Assembly: GCA_903813345.2 (NCBI GenBank)
Contig: CAIIXF020000010.1
Span: 17,435,181 to 17,495,180, forward strand
DNA length: 60,000 nucleotides
Direction of reading: 5' to 3'
Source: Owenia fusiformis
Taxonomy: Eukaryota > Annelida > Polychaeta > Sabellida > Oweniidae
Within the stretch, counting starts at the first letter, position 1. Each line of letters starts with the position of its first letter. Shown in pieces: positions 1 through 11,493 of the stretch. A model generated the notes under the pieces. That model was not told where the DNA came from, searched no databases, and worked only from the letters and a program-made list of their open reading frames with translations. The position numbers were made by a program, and so were the translations under genes.

Positions 1-273
1 ACTCTACTTTATTTTTAAATATATTCATTTCTTTAGGTCTCTCTTTAAAGAGAGAATCAGTTTAGCATCATTGCTAAATCTTTGATGTATCATTTGCATA
101 TGGCAGAGTAACCCTTAATGTGAATGTTGCAGATTGAATTTTCTGATTGAGTTTTCATATAATTTTTATATTATATTGAATTGCAGAGCTCTTCAATTTA
201 ATATAAATGGAAACAGGTTGTTCCTAATTGCCACTCTTAATACAAACTTATTTTCCTTTTTTATTTCAATTTT
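1..273. other. AT-rich non-coding flank
   Basis: AT-rich sequence with no open frame of note, no splice-bounded coding segment and no repeat that I can match elsewhere in the window. Confidence 0.5.
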
Positions 274-420
274 ATTATGTCACCGCTAGAAGTGGTGACA
301 TAAGTCTAGTAGTAGTCTCCAACTTTTTTGTGGATGGTTTCTGGCAGTTGGTGGTTGTGATTCGGCATTCAGCATCTGTAACAAATGACAGGTGGTGACA
401 TTTTGCATGTTAATGCCTTA
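274..420 (+). repeat. short copy of hairpin-ended repeat family I
   Basis: It starts with an imperfect palindrome (TATGTCACC, loop, GTGGTGACATA at about 275-301). A tract follows that matches the region 35150-35260 read on the other strand (GTCTCC, TTGGTGG, a decayed GGCGTC-type tract, then CTGTAACAA). It closes with GGTGGTGACATTTTGC and TTAATGCCTT. The long copy at 33275-35302 has the same two ends but about 1.8 kb of tandem repeats between them, so this is a coreless version of the same family. It abuts a family III repeat at 421. Confidence 0.6.
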
Positions 421-575
421 TTATCCCATCGAACGAAGTTCGGAGGGATATAGGGAACACCTTTGTCGGAAGAAAGAAGACAATGAATGAAGAAACTAAT
501 GCAGCAACAACAAATGACATCCGGGCAATAACTCGAATACCGTTGGCCCAATTTTGTTCATATTTTGTACACATA

Positions 576-1603
576 CGAGGGGCATTTGAAAAGTTCATTT
601 CTTTTTGCTCTTAAAATACGGGGAATGATCAGAACAAGACAAAACTTCTAGGATTTATAGTTTGAATATTTATTATTAAGCTGTGAAAATTATAGCGTGT
701 AATATATTATAGCCACAGTTTTACATCCGTTTGAAATATACTTGTCTCGATACCGCGGAGAAGTTTGAATGTGGATACTTTTACGTCACAATCAATGTAT
801 CCAACCATAATGTGCAATCCATGGACCTATCTTATCATTGCCACAACATTAAGCCAGTGAGCCTAATCTCCTTCGAAGTATTCTCCCCCAAATAGAGTGC
901 ACTTTCTAAACCTCCGTATCCAATCCATATACAGGTAAGCATTTTCCTGTTCAATTATTGTCTTCACTAAGTCAATGTTTTCTTTTAATATCGCTGTCCT
1001 TTTTCACCCGCTTCTTGGCCCATCCTCGCTGGTTGAGATGCCTTTCTTGAACTTGTTGAACCAGCTTCTTATCATGGGATAGGAACAACAGGTGTCTTCA
1101 TATGTTGCTCTTCGTGTTCTTACAGTGTCCTCTAAGTCTTTTCCTTGTTTTACACAGATTTTAATGCAAAGTCTCTGCTCTTTGATAAGTTCATTCACCA
1201 TTTCGCTCCACTGTTTGGAAACACCTGCTCCACCCAAATTTTAGTGAATAGAGTGAGTCTGTTTTGACGGAGGATTATGACATCACACTGACAGCACAGT
1301 GAGTCCATTCACCTGTAGAACACTATTATACCACTAGCTTTTTGCTATGGCAACACATTTTAAACAAATAACTGTTATTTTCAGAAAACGTATTAAGTTT
1401 TTTTCATTGAATGCATGTTTCATTCATTGAATTTTCACTGTTGCCATGGCAACCAAAAGTTCACTTCCTTATGAGGAATTATATTTATATTGATGTAAAC
1501 TCAAGATATATGTAGATGGCACATATGCTGAAAGTTTCATAAATAATTATGTAAAAATAAAAAAATTAGAGCAAAAAGAAACGAACTTTTCAAAGGCCCC
1601 TCA
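576..1603 (-). mobile_element. mariner-type element, internally deleted
   Basis: Terminal inverted repeats of about 36 bp start CGAGGGGCATTTGAAAAG on the left and TGAGGGGCCTTTGAAAAG on the right (read inward). Each is flanked by the TA expected of the Tc1/mariner superfamily (574-575 and 1604-1605). The total length of 1,028 bp is too short for a complete transposase plus ends. The minus strand carries only the transposase N-terminus (1004-1237) and, in broken frame near 880-960, a stretch reading like the family's C-terminus (CTLFGGEYFEGD). The catalytic middle is missing, so this is a non-autonomous relic. Confidence 0.8.
1004..1237 (-). pseudogene. mariner transposase N-terminal fragment
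   Basis: This 77-codon open frame contains EQRLCIKICVKQGK early, WFNKFKKG later and DGPRSG at its end. These match the paired-like helix-turn-helix region that opens mariner transposases (the HTH seen in SETMAR/Mos1-type proteins). No DD(34)D catalytic block follows: within about 50 codons the frame meets stops and then a C-terminal-like tail. It lies inside the inverted repeats of the element at 576-1603 and points inward from the right end, as expected. It is a non-functional remnant. Confidence 0.75.
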
Positions 1604-2611
1604 TATACCCTATGGGGCTAGAAGTTCTGCTCGAAAGCCGATTTTCAAATTGGCCACTCATCTAAAAATGGCGGCCATTTTAGCAATATGTTTTAAATGT
1701 AACAAAATTATATAGGACATTAATAAAGCTAGAAATGTAGATATTGGTATGTGAATACTATAAGCATGGCACACTGTCTAATGACACTTTTGGTAGAAGG
1801 CAGCCATTTTGAAAAATGGCTGCCATTTTAACGTATTTTTCTATAACTCGAAAAGTAGTGGAGCGATTTTGTTCATTTTTGGTATGTGAATACTATAAGC
1901 ATGGTACACTGTCTAGTGACTCTTTTGGTAGAAGGTGGCCATTTTGAAAATGGCTGCCATTTTTGCTATTTACTTTGTTTGTAAAAATGCCAGCCATTGC
2001 TGTTCGATGGGATTTGCTACGCTTTGGCGTTGCTGTTGTCTAATTATAGTCATGTCTAGCTGTTAGCCCTGGAGGCCTGGGTAACAAAGAAGTATGATGA
2101 TTATTAAATATGTTCATCATTCAAAGATCATTCATGCTCATGCACTTGTATTTATATTGTGTTCAAACATGTCATTCGGGTATTTTTTTATCAGAAGCAG
2201 AACTGATTTTTTTTCTGATCAGAGCATAGTTTTTAAAAAAAATTTATTGCAATAATTTGAGAAAGTACATGGTTCCCCAGAAAGAAGACAGTGGGGTTAC
2301 AAACATAGGGTTTGCTAATGGAGTCACCAAGAACACCCTGTAGTTAATAACATACTTCAACTTATTTCAAAAATATAATATAAATGTTTTCTTTTTTTAA
2401 GGATAAATTACATGTTACAACATAGAGCATACTAGTAATGTTGTTTTGCTTTGTCTATGCACAAATACACATCATTCTTGTTGTTAGCTTTTAAAGCTTT
2501 TGCATACATACAATTTTTAATTTTGACGTGTTTGAACATATGTATTTTTATCGTCTATATTGAAAAGGGCAGGTATGTTATTGCAAGCTTTTTTAGACAG
2601 CTCTTACTTAA

Positions 2612-3749
2612 AGAGATCGAGTTGTCCAGATTTCTATTCGGGACAATCAGTAATGTCCCAATATAATTGCTCATAAAACATCATATATACAGGGTGTCAA
2701 AAAACAACGGCACCCCCCTCTACAGCAAAAACTCTTTGATGTTACATAGCATGTCATATATCATTTGAAAGATAATTTAATTTTGGAGTTACTCATCAAA
2801 TTTCATTGAATAAAACTTTAAATTGAAAAAGTTGCATTGTTTTGAAGTTTGCTACATCAGTACTTTGTTTGCTTCTTTTTTACTGGTTTAAGATCAAATT
2901 TTGGAAATGATTAATATGTAGGAAATAGCCTAAATCTCAACTATGCTGAACATATAGGTTCAATTGTGAAAGACAAGGTGGGGGAATTGATAGAGAGGGG
3001 CTCTCTTGAAAATAGAAACAGTAAGGATGTATTTCTGAAGAATATGAGGAAAGTGCTTTAAGGATTACGCAATGCTGAACCTTTCTTTGAATCTTCACTG
3101 AAATCATATCCATCCAGATTAGCTGCTTTTCGAGGGCAAGTGGTGGCCATACCACCTACTTATAATCAGCTGTAAATCTGTAAAATTATATCATACAAAG
3201 CTGAAATTCCTCAGGTAACTCCAGAATTAAATTGTCTTTAAAATGAGATATGACACACTATATAGCATTAAGTACATTTTGCTGTAGAGGGGGGTGCTGT
3301 TGTTTTTTGACACCCTGTACTATAGATATATCTTGAGACAAAATCATAAGCACAATATCACCAATATATTGAGGACAACTGAAAGAACAACCAACTCTCA
3401 GAATTGAACGCAATAAGTCGAAAACAGAATACAATGTTTTTGGGGGATTTATCTATATTGTAACCCCTTAGAAGTAATAAATATGGCTTCTCTAAGCCAA
3501 AATAATCTGAAAGAAAAAGCCAATCAGACTAGAACCAATTTGAGCGGGCATTTTAAATTTTAATTTTAATTTCTATTGATGTAAGTGGAAATTCATGGCT
3601 AGGAGTAGGAACAATCATCGAATTGATACTGTTAACGAATTAATTCAAGCCTCAGAATTGATAAGTTGATAAACAAACTTGTTTTACATTAAATAACATG
3701 AAAAAATCAGGGGGTTACTCTAATTGTGTTTTTAGGAGACCCGATCTCT
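2612..3749. mobile_element. TTAA-flanked insertion element
   Basis: It is flanked by TTAA at 2608-2611 and 3750-3753 and has short inverted ends (AGAGATCGAG left, AGAGATCGGG right, read inward). The opposite foldback arm (RC of about 4335-4350) reads CTTACTAAGTTC where the filled arm reads CTTAC-TTAA-element-TTAA-GTTC, so an almost exact empty site exists 0.6 kb away. TTAA target duplication is typical of piggyBac and Kolobok elements. The short ends do not identify which superfamily, and no transposase is visible. Confidence 0.65.
2690..3317. mobile_element. CAGGGTG-ended MITE nested in the TTAA element
   Basis: Near-perfect terminal inverted repeats of about 40 bp (CAGGGTGTCAAAAAACAAC inward from both ends, then a CACCCCC block and CTCTACAGCAAAA) are flanked by TA (2688-2689 and 3318-3319). 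Ends and target fit Tc1/mariner-type miniature elements. The 628-bp interior has no recognisable transposase. It forms the innermost layer of a three-level nest. Confidence 0.8.
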
Positions 3750-4395
3750 TTAAGTTCTAATAACTATTTGACCACAAAAACAAATGCGTTTGCTTGGCCA
3801 ATATGATATTTTCAATAAGGGGCAATAGAATGAAAGTAAAGTCAATCTGATTATCTCGCTATCATTAATCCACCCATCGTCACCAATTTTCCTCAATAAA
3901 AAAATAACAAAATAACATTATGAATTATGAGAAAATCCCTTATTTTGTTATTCTTTTCTTTTTGGAGATCAATTATGTAATATCCCCCAATCTTTCTGTA
4001 CATTAACCATATCAAAAAATGTTACTTTTGGGCCAGATATTTGAACTCAAATTTTCATTGTTTTTCAGATTATCCTAATCCCAAGGAGACTCAGTTTTCT
4101 TTTTCAGAGGTGAATCATGACTTATAGTACATTTCAATTTAGTCGTAAAAATTAAAATAAAAAGCTGCATTTTTGGTGAAAATTGGCTCATAATTGGGGA
4201 AAATTGGTATTGATTGGTGGATTAATGACAGCTTAAGAAATAATCAGATCGACTTTACTTTCATTCTATTGGCCCTTATCGAAGATAACATAATGGCCAA
4301 ACAAACGCATTTGTTTTTGTGGTCAAATAATTATCAGAACTTAGTAAGAGCTGTCTAAAAAGCTTGCAATAATGTATCTGCCTTTTTAGAAATAC

Positions 4396-5892
4396 ATGTA
4401 CTTGATACATGGTGGCATAATTAATAAATGTAAACATATTTTTTTAGGTTTTTTAGATCAAATCTCAATCATTAAATAAAAGTTATCAACCATTGGCGCA
4501 TGTCATAAAGATTATTTAATTAATAAATAATTTCCTTATTGACCAATTCATCCATCCAGTCATGTTGAAAAAATCATTTGGTAAAAATCCAATCTAACTA
4601 GCTCTCGGGTCCTGGATTTTCTGCTATCCAACTTTAAATTGGATAATTACTAATTTAATTTAAAATTCTAAATGATAAGAGCAAGAAAAGGGACATAACC
4701 TTATATTGAAGTATTGGAGGTACAGGTAGATCTTGATGATCTGAATTAATTGGAGGTGCTGAACCACAAAGATTTTGATGTGATGAGACAGAAATCACTA
4801 AATACCAATATCATAACTTCCTTATTCTACTGAATGATATGATAAAACAATGAAGTAATATTTATTCTTGATATGATGCGCCATCGATTTTTGAAAATGG
4901 TTATTTTCTGAGGTTTGCATACAGATTTTAACTTGGCTGTCCAATAATGATCAGAGTATCCCCATTGTACCATTTCCATGTAGATATTGCTTCTTTGAAA
5001 GTGAGCTCACTCTGGGATACCGCTTAACACACTTAACTGAAAGAAAAAATCTTCGAAATTTCATGCTTTTGTTTTTCATAATTTTTTCTGAATGCATTCA
5101 AATTGACAACTTTAAAAAAGCTAATGCTTCTAGGATATAGAGCATTTATCAAATTATCAGTTTCTCTACTTGCGTCACAATTCTTAGGAACACTTTTTAT
5201 ATTGTATTACAGTATTTTCAAATATTTTCAGCTGTACATGGACTAGATTTCATTGTTCCAGCAAATAGAATCAATACTCATGATTGTTGAAAATATTTGG
5301 ATTTGATTTGTCAAATCTTAAAAAGTGGAAAACATATACTTCTCTGTGGTTTGTGATACTATGGAATACCTAGTTACCAGAACTGTTTTAGAATAAGTCA
5401 TGACTCATGATAAGCATATAGAAAAATTAATTTTTATGATTTCATAATTAAGGTACGTAATGTTAGTTATTAGGTACACATGTACGTAATATGAATTACA
5501 ATGTGCGTAATATGAGTTTTTTGTTGTTTCAGATGATTGGAAGAAGCTGTAGTAGTTGTTATTACTGATTATGGACATTAAAGTGGATTACAATTTTAAT
5601 CGTCTTAAATAGTTTTTCAAGTCATGAAAAGTATACTTTGCATGGGGCCTTTAAGCGTCAATGTTGAGGCTATTTTGTTTTGTAATATAATATAAATAAT
5701 ATACATTACATATATTGCAATGTGATTAAGTATGTTTAGTTTATGATTCATACATGAGGCAAGTCACTGGTGATGTTTTGGTTACCAAGTTCATTACATA
5801 GTATTTATTACAAAACTCCAAAGCAAAGCCAGCCATGAATATCTACAGTACACGAAATTCACCAGCCATACAAACCATTGAAATTAGTTTTT
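4396..5892. other. non-coding, no feature found
   Basis: About 1.5 kb of AT-rich sequence. I found no splice-bounded coding segment, tandem array or inverted terminal repeat. Confidence 0.45.
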
Positions 5893-6910
5893 TGGCTCAC
5901 ACAGTGAGCCTATGGGATTGACCAGGCGTCCGTTCGTCCGTTGGTCCGTCCGTCCGTTGGTCCGTCCGTCCGTCGGTCCGTCTGTTGGTCCATCCGTCCG
6001 TCAACATTGGCCGCACAAATTAAAACTGCTATTCGGATTGAGTCATATCCACATTCATTTTATGCATATCCATAATGCCTATTTGACCTATCATCGCCAT
6101 TTCCCAAGTTCGCCCGGTTTCCGAGAAATTGCGGATTTTGACGTCAAAAAGTCAAATTTTCTGTAAATACTAGACACTTTGTTGAAGTAGAACTTTCAAA
6201 TAACTTTTAGTAGTTGGTGTATATGCAACTTATGTTCTCTGAAGATTTCAAAGCTCTTGGAATTACGGTTTTTGGTGTTTACTCTATAAAATTTGAAAAA
6301 AAGTAGGACTTAAAAAAGTCATTTTCAGGAAACTTTCTCATGTATAAAGTCAATGGCAGGTTTTGTGATTGACAAGATTCTTAAAGTTTGCCTTTTACTT
6401 GATCATTTCCTGCAATAAATTACATCATTAATAGATTTAAGCATTCCCTACATATTTCTCAATATATGTCAGCATCAAATTTTTACCGTTTTTGAGATAT
6501 TTGACGTCAAAAAACAGTAAAAATAAGTTATTTTTCAACTTGCTTCAATTTGACCAAATTTTTTTTTGAAAATCATCTACAAGTTGCCAGGAGTTCAAAT
6601 CTGACATTAGTTTTAGGATTTGACCTTTACTTGACCTTCAGTGACCTTCGAAAGGTCAAAAAAGTTGATTTTTCAAATTGATTTTTGGATGTAAATTTTG
6701 GTCAGCTTAATCACAAAAGACCTTACTGAGTTCTGAATAAGTAGAATTTTCAAGGTCAAAGGTCAAAGTCATCAAACTAGGTCACACAACTATGCTATCT
6801 AATTTTCTCAAAGTTCGAGACTTCAAATCCAAGTCAATTTTTTTGTTTGAAAGTCAGGATATAAATTCCTCTGAAGGTTCCAAACTGTGTGAGCACAGGA
6901 CCATGGGTCC
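5893..6910 (+). repeat. dispersed repeat family II with terminal hairpin
   Basis: The 5' end carries a perfect 7-bp stem hairpin, GGCTCAC-ACA-GTGAGCC (about 5895-5911). A CGTCCGTC-type simple repeat follows (about 5927-6002). The body holds GACCTT/AAGGTCA motifs near 6500-6770, and the 3' end repeats part of the hairpin (CTGTGTGAGCAC near 6884). The block TTTTCAACTTGCTTCAATTT with ATCATCTACAAG (about 6533-6585) matches the unit of the large tandem array at 33300-35110 on the opposite strand and the repeat at 49200-49600. Bases 6753-6765 read AGGTCAAAGGTCA, a perfect direct repeat of a nuclear-receptor half-site with one-base spacing. No protein-coding potential is evident; the 84-codon frame over the simple repeat is incidental. 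Confidence 0.65.
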
Positions 6911-7059
6911 TTCATTTATAAAAAATACTGTATTTTTCTAATGAGCACACAATTTGAAGTATGTTTATATGTTGAATATGGTCTCAAGAAAGCGAGAAGT
7001 TTACAGCGCTAGTTTTGGCTATTAGTATTCACACAACAAGATATTGATTGATGATTATA

Positions 7060-7812
7060 CAGGGTGATACAAAATATGCCAGTCACATAATGTTGCATAC
7101 TTTTTTGTCTGATATCTGAATTCTCTTTTAGCACATTAACCATTAAATGGTAAGGGGAGGGGGAAATCTGCCCCCCCCCCCGAGGATTTTTTGATAATAT
7201 TTATTTGTAGAATATGCCTCTAACCCCTAGGAGGAAGTTAGAGCTGGTCAAAGTTACTGAAATATCCAAACTGTTAGATTATGAATGTCTTAATCAATAA
7301 TGGCTCAATATAGTAATAAATAAGCTCAAAATACAGGGAATTGAATACCCTTTCCAATGATACCTAATAACCCTCCTATGATTGGTCATTTGTGTGATCA
7401 TATGGGTGAGGGCAGATCTACCCCCTCCCCTAACCGTTGATGTAATTCTCTAAAGCCTCGCCATTTAAGGGTTAAAAGAAGGCTCCATGGAGCAACTCCA
7501 CAAGAAGCAGTTTCAGATCAACTAGATATATTTGTATGAACTTAACAAGATGTGCTCTAAATGTTATCAATTCCTTTGCAGGCACATCTGGATTCTATAC
7601 AAAAATATGTCACCCACCTTTTGTAACACAACTTTGTAAACAGTAAAGATCTTTGCTTGCACTTTCATGGATTGAAAGCCTAACCATCTGAAACTTCTTT
7701 TGGAGTGCTTCATAGTCTACTTTTAATGTGTAGTGCCAAAGAACACGTCTGAATATATGCAGACAAAAATGCAATATGTGGGTGGGTGGATGGAATTTCT
7801 TGTATCACCCTG
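7060..7812. mobile_element. CAGGGTG-ended MITE
   Basis: The left end CAGGGTGATACAA and right end TTGTATCACCCTG are exact inverted repeats flanked by TA (7058-7059 and 7813-7814). Length is 753 bp with no transposase. The interior (about 7140-7470) shares a block with 39850-40440, including AATAATGGCTC, AGTAATAAATAAGCTCAAAA and CCTTTCCAATGATA, so the element carries or was built around a separate dispersed repeat. Confidence 0.75.
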
Positions 7813-8888
7813 TATTTAATTCAGCGAACGATATACAAAGAGATATAGAGTATTTTAACTAACGATAACAAGTAGAAGGATTATAAGCGATATTCTTTTG
7901 TAAATTTTCTGTGTGTGTGCTTACTAATGTTGGAATATCTCAACATCTTACCCCTTTAAATTTCAATTTGTAAACCGCATTGTATGCTCATTAGAGAGAA
8001 TACGGTATACATTTGTTCATCTTGAAGTTATCATTGATATGTATAGATTCCATCTTTGATAATGATGTAACATCATTACCATTAAGAATAATTTGGAACG
8101 CTATTCAAACAGCAGTTTTAGTGAGTGCGTCTATTGAAGTGTGCAAAATTTGTTGTTATTTTTTTAATGAAATAACTTTCAGCTAGGCAGGTTGAGTGTA
8201 TAGAAAGTATATGCCCATCATATCAAACACTAGTAATCTACATGGTAACTCCAAAAACAACCACCCGAAATAGTAAAGTAATTTATTTAAAATCTCACTT
8301 TAAGTAATTTTTTAGTGATAGAAACAACTATAACATGTATGGATGATAATATTACATTTAAGTCGTTACATAAAGTTTGTTATTAGGCCTATTCATTATG
8401 CCATTGGCGATCTAAAAATGTACAAACAGTAACTATAGATATAAAATCAGAAGAAATTGAAGTACAAGTATCTGCTTTACACCTAAATGAAGGGAAGACG
8501 ATAGGCTTATCCAACCAAGTAGGCCTCGGCCCCGCCTCGGCACGATTTTTTTGAAAACCTCAAGACACTGTGTCACTTCGATATAATGTAGATAAAATCC
8601 CCCCAAAATTGCTAGGAGGAATAATTGAGTAAGTATCATCCAAAACGAAGCTTTTTACTATGGATACTTAAATTTTCCCAATTCAGAGATGTTTGAGTCG
8701 GGGTTTGAGTGTTTTTGTAGTTACAGTATCTATAATCGGAACTTTATTTGTTTGCATGACGAAATATTTGGAGTCCACATTTTATTTGATTTAGCCGGAA
8801 TCGAGGTTTATGGATTTGATATCTCACGACTTTTGTTTTCCATCTTTGATGACACTAACTTGAGTCTTGCAGTGGACCAGGGGTAATT
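7813..8888. other. non-coding, no feature found
   Basis: AT-rich sequence with short chance open frames only. I see no domain, splice signal pair or repeat relationship that I can support. Confidence 0.4.
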
Positions 8889-9410
8889 GTGAAACAGTCA
8901 ACTGTTGAGGCAATAACTTGCATATCACTTGCTCAGTTTGGATTCTGTCACTCTATGTGTGTACATATTGCCAATGGGAGACCATGTTACTGCCTGGTTG
9001 TTAAGCTCTGCTCGAGGAGAAATTTTCTCAAATACCTGTTGACGGATTTGGTTCAAATTTTTTGCTTATGTCCAGAAAACAAAGGAGCTCTGTTTGAGAA
9101 GACATTTTCAAGAAGGCCTTTGATTTTTAAAATGGTCCCCATTTTTCGTAAAAACGTAAATACCAGTGGACGGATTTAGTTTAAATTTTATATGCTGATG
9201 CTTAGAGATAGCTCCGCTCAAATTCAAGATGGCCACTATTTATTAAAATGGCCACCATTTGTCCTGAAAATGTAATCTCTGATGACCAAACTGTCAGTTG
9301 ACGAATTTGGTTATATGCGTATACCTAGGAACAAAGGAGCTCTGCATAAGAAGAAATTTCGGTGGAATTTGCTATTCCGTGGAGTTGCTGTTTTCTGGTT
9401 AACTAAGTTA
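8889..9410 (+). repeat. family III-like repeat body
   Basis: Several spaced copies of AAAATGG/CCATTTT motifs occur alongside recurring phrases such as AGCTCTGCTCGAGGAGAAAT and CAAAGGAGCTCTG. It ends with a degenerate version of the family III 3' block (GGAATTTGCTATTCCGTGG near 9363). Similar phrases occur at 54350-54440 in ATP synthase intron 9. Open frames here have no recognisable product. Confidence 0.5.
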
Positions 9411-9593
9411 TAAACTCTTCAGCTGACCAAAACTTCACTAAGATTGCAACAAAAACCATCAACATTCTAGTAACATTTTCCGGAGAAATATGTACCCGGG
9501 TCCATGGCTCCCTTCGGTCCCTAGTTGTTCAACTAGAGAATCCCTCTTTATTTATTTATATAAGTAGTAAGTGACGCCAATGCGTGTATCATC

Positions 9594-9742
9594 AAAATAG
9601 TCTAGGTGCCCCTCCGTCATCCCTTCTCACATTTTGACCAACTTGCCTCTAAGATAAGAAGTACCTGGGAATAATTTAATTTAAGTCGAAAACAAGCGTC
9701 AATAATATTACTCATCAAACCACTGACGACACATATCGTAAC
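9594..9742 (+). repeat. direct repeat, copy 1
   Basis: About 150 bp beginning AAAATAGTCTAGG with CTCCGTCATC, GATAAGAAG, ACCTGGGAAT and ATTACTCATCAAACCA in order. The same order occurs at 11494-11640 with scattered substitutions. The two copies lie 1.9 kb apart in the same orientation. Confidence 0.7.
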
Positions 9743-9785
9743 TGAAATACCAGCGGACGGGGGGGGGGCTAGTTGAAAGCCCATG

Positions 9786-9880
9786 GTTAAATCAACTAAA
9801 AATTCCTTTTTATAACTATGATATTGAGAGGTCTAAGAAAATATTGTATATGCTTTTTTGTTCCAACAAGGTTCGGATAG
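9786..9880 (+). repeat. single arm of the inverted repeat found at 26931-27190
   Basis: It contains TCAACTAAAAATTCCTTTTT, GATATTGAGAGGTCTAAG and TTGTTCCAACAAGGTTCGGA in the same order as both arms of the inverted repeat at 26931-27190. It is a solitary arm of that family. Confidence 0.6.
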
Positions 9881-10712
9881 ACATTTTATTTCATTCTGAA
9901 GAATGGGTAGAAAGAAACGAAAAACAAATACACTAAAAAACAAAAAATGTTTACAAAAACAGTTATATAAAATATATATAAATAATTTCGCATTAAATTG
10001 TTGTCAATCAGTCAACATTACATAAAGGATCGTGTTTCATTACAGTATGTTTTCAATAATTGATACATAGCAAAGTATGCATCAAGTTCGTCGATAATTT
10101 CTAACTGGTTAATAAAAAGTATGTTTCCGACCATCTCTCAAAAAGCGTTTTTTGATATGTCGTACTTATTCAAAGATAACACGTTTATTATGTCCATATG
10201 ATTTGTATCCTCCAACACATACTCAACATATTCAATTTACTAACAAATTCGATATGATTTAGAATTTATATAACAATCATTTGAATGCTCCATGGATTTG
10301 TCTCATTTCTGAAAATAATTGTTTGAAATCATTTATGTGAATTGATGAAATCTCAATGTTATGAGGATATTAAATATTGGACAGCAAAACCTAAATCCAC
10401 CACAAAAATAACAATATTTTGTCTGATGTTTTCATAATCTGTCATTTAAGAGGTAACCCTTAAGGTCACTTTTTAGCGAAATCTGATGATGCATCAGCAA
10501 TTTCAATGTAACAAGTGTGTTGGAGGATACAACATATTAGATAGATGGCATATGCATAGAAATAGTATTTCATTGCATGTGTGACACACTTCTAAAATCG
10601 CCCTTTTAAGAGCTGATGTCAAATATGTAGTTTTATATATAAAATATCAATATCTGTATGTGCTGTAATCCGGTTTTGTATCACCAAAAACGAAAAAAAT
10701 GAATTGACAGAA

Positions 10713-11455
10713 ATGATGATTTTTATCATTCTATTTGGTTTTAAGTATTTTTTATGTTTATTTTGAAATATATTATATATTTTGAATTCATATATTATGT
10801 TATTTTGATGAAATTGTTTTAAATTAATGTTTTGACGGGAATTAAGAAGTAAGAAATTATTGACGCTAAAGACCCAAGACTACTTGGACCACTTTTTGAA
10901 ATGATGGTTTTTATCATTGTATGGGGTTCTAATTTTTTATGTTTATGACATAAATTATATATTGTGAATTCATATATTGTGTTAACTCAATGAGACTGTT
11001 TTAAATTAAATTAACTATAATTTCAAAAAGTGGTCCAAGTTGTCTTGGGTCTTCAGCTTCAATATTCTCTTACTGTTCTTACTTCTTAACTTTCATCAAA
11101 TAAGATAATTGAAAGGTTACCAATTAAAAAGATCTTCATCAAATAAATACAATATATAAACTCAGAATATGTCTTGCTAAACATGAAACAAATAATCCCC
11201 TATTACGACAACCAAAATTATAATTTCAGAAAATGGTCTGAGTTGTCTAGGGTTTTTAGCTTCAATATTTTCTACTTAATTTTTATCAAATAAGTCAAAT
11301 TAAAACATTTTCATAAAATTAATAAAAATGTGACGTCACAATATAAGTAATATAATGTATTGATTCTCATAAATGAAAAAATAAAACCACGTATAATGAT
11401 TAAAATCATAATTTTAAAAAGTGGTCCGAGTTGTTATGGGTCCGAGATGCCTTGG
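10713..11455. repeat. complex of direct and inverted satellite-like units
   Basis: Units at about 10713-10830 and 10905-11025 are in direct orientation (shared AAATGATG, TTTTTATCATT, TGAATTCATATATT, GTTTTAAATTAA). Units at about 11025-11180 and 11220-11400 are inverted. Each junction carries the block AAGTGGTCC-(A/G)AGTTGT-(CT)-GGGTC or its complement, and the last 60 bp hold four short GGTCCGAG repeats (about 11413-11480). There is no coding content. Confidence 0.65.
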
Positions 11456-11493
11456 TCCGAGTTGTCCAGGGTCCGAGTTGTCCGGTTACTATC

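Larger units (their letters stand above)
421..2050 (+). repeat. dispersed repeat family III, interrupted by a mariner relic
   Basis: The 5' end at about 425-452 is a hairpin: ATCCC, CGAAC, loop GAA, GTTCG, GGGAT. The 3' part ends near GCTACGCTTTGGCGTTGC (about 2017-2035), which recurs at 16540-16557. The element continues on both sides of the mariner relic at 576-1603, so the relic inserted into it. Between 1620 and 1990 an imperfect direct repeat of about 115 bp occurs twice or more. It carries GCCATTTT/AAAATGGC motifs and a shared block beginning GGTATGTGAATACTATAAGC. No protein is recognisable. Further family III pieces lie at 8889-9410, 12293-12480, 16375-16570 and 30965-31100. Confidence 0.6.
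2562..4390. repeat. foldback host element with a split left arm
   Basis: Bases 2562-2607 pair with 4340-4390 (shared core AAGCTTGCAATAA), and bases 3754-3890 pair with 4185-4337. Read from the right arm, these two blocks are contiguous. In the left arm they are separated by a TTAA-flanked insertion at 2612-3749. The right arm therefore shows the arrangement before insertion. No coding content is recognisable. Confidence 0.7.
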
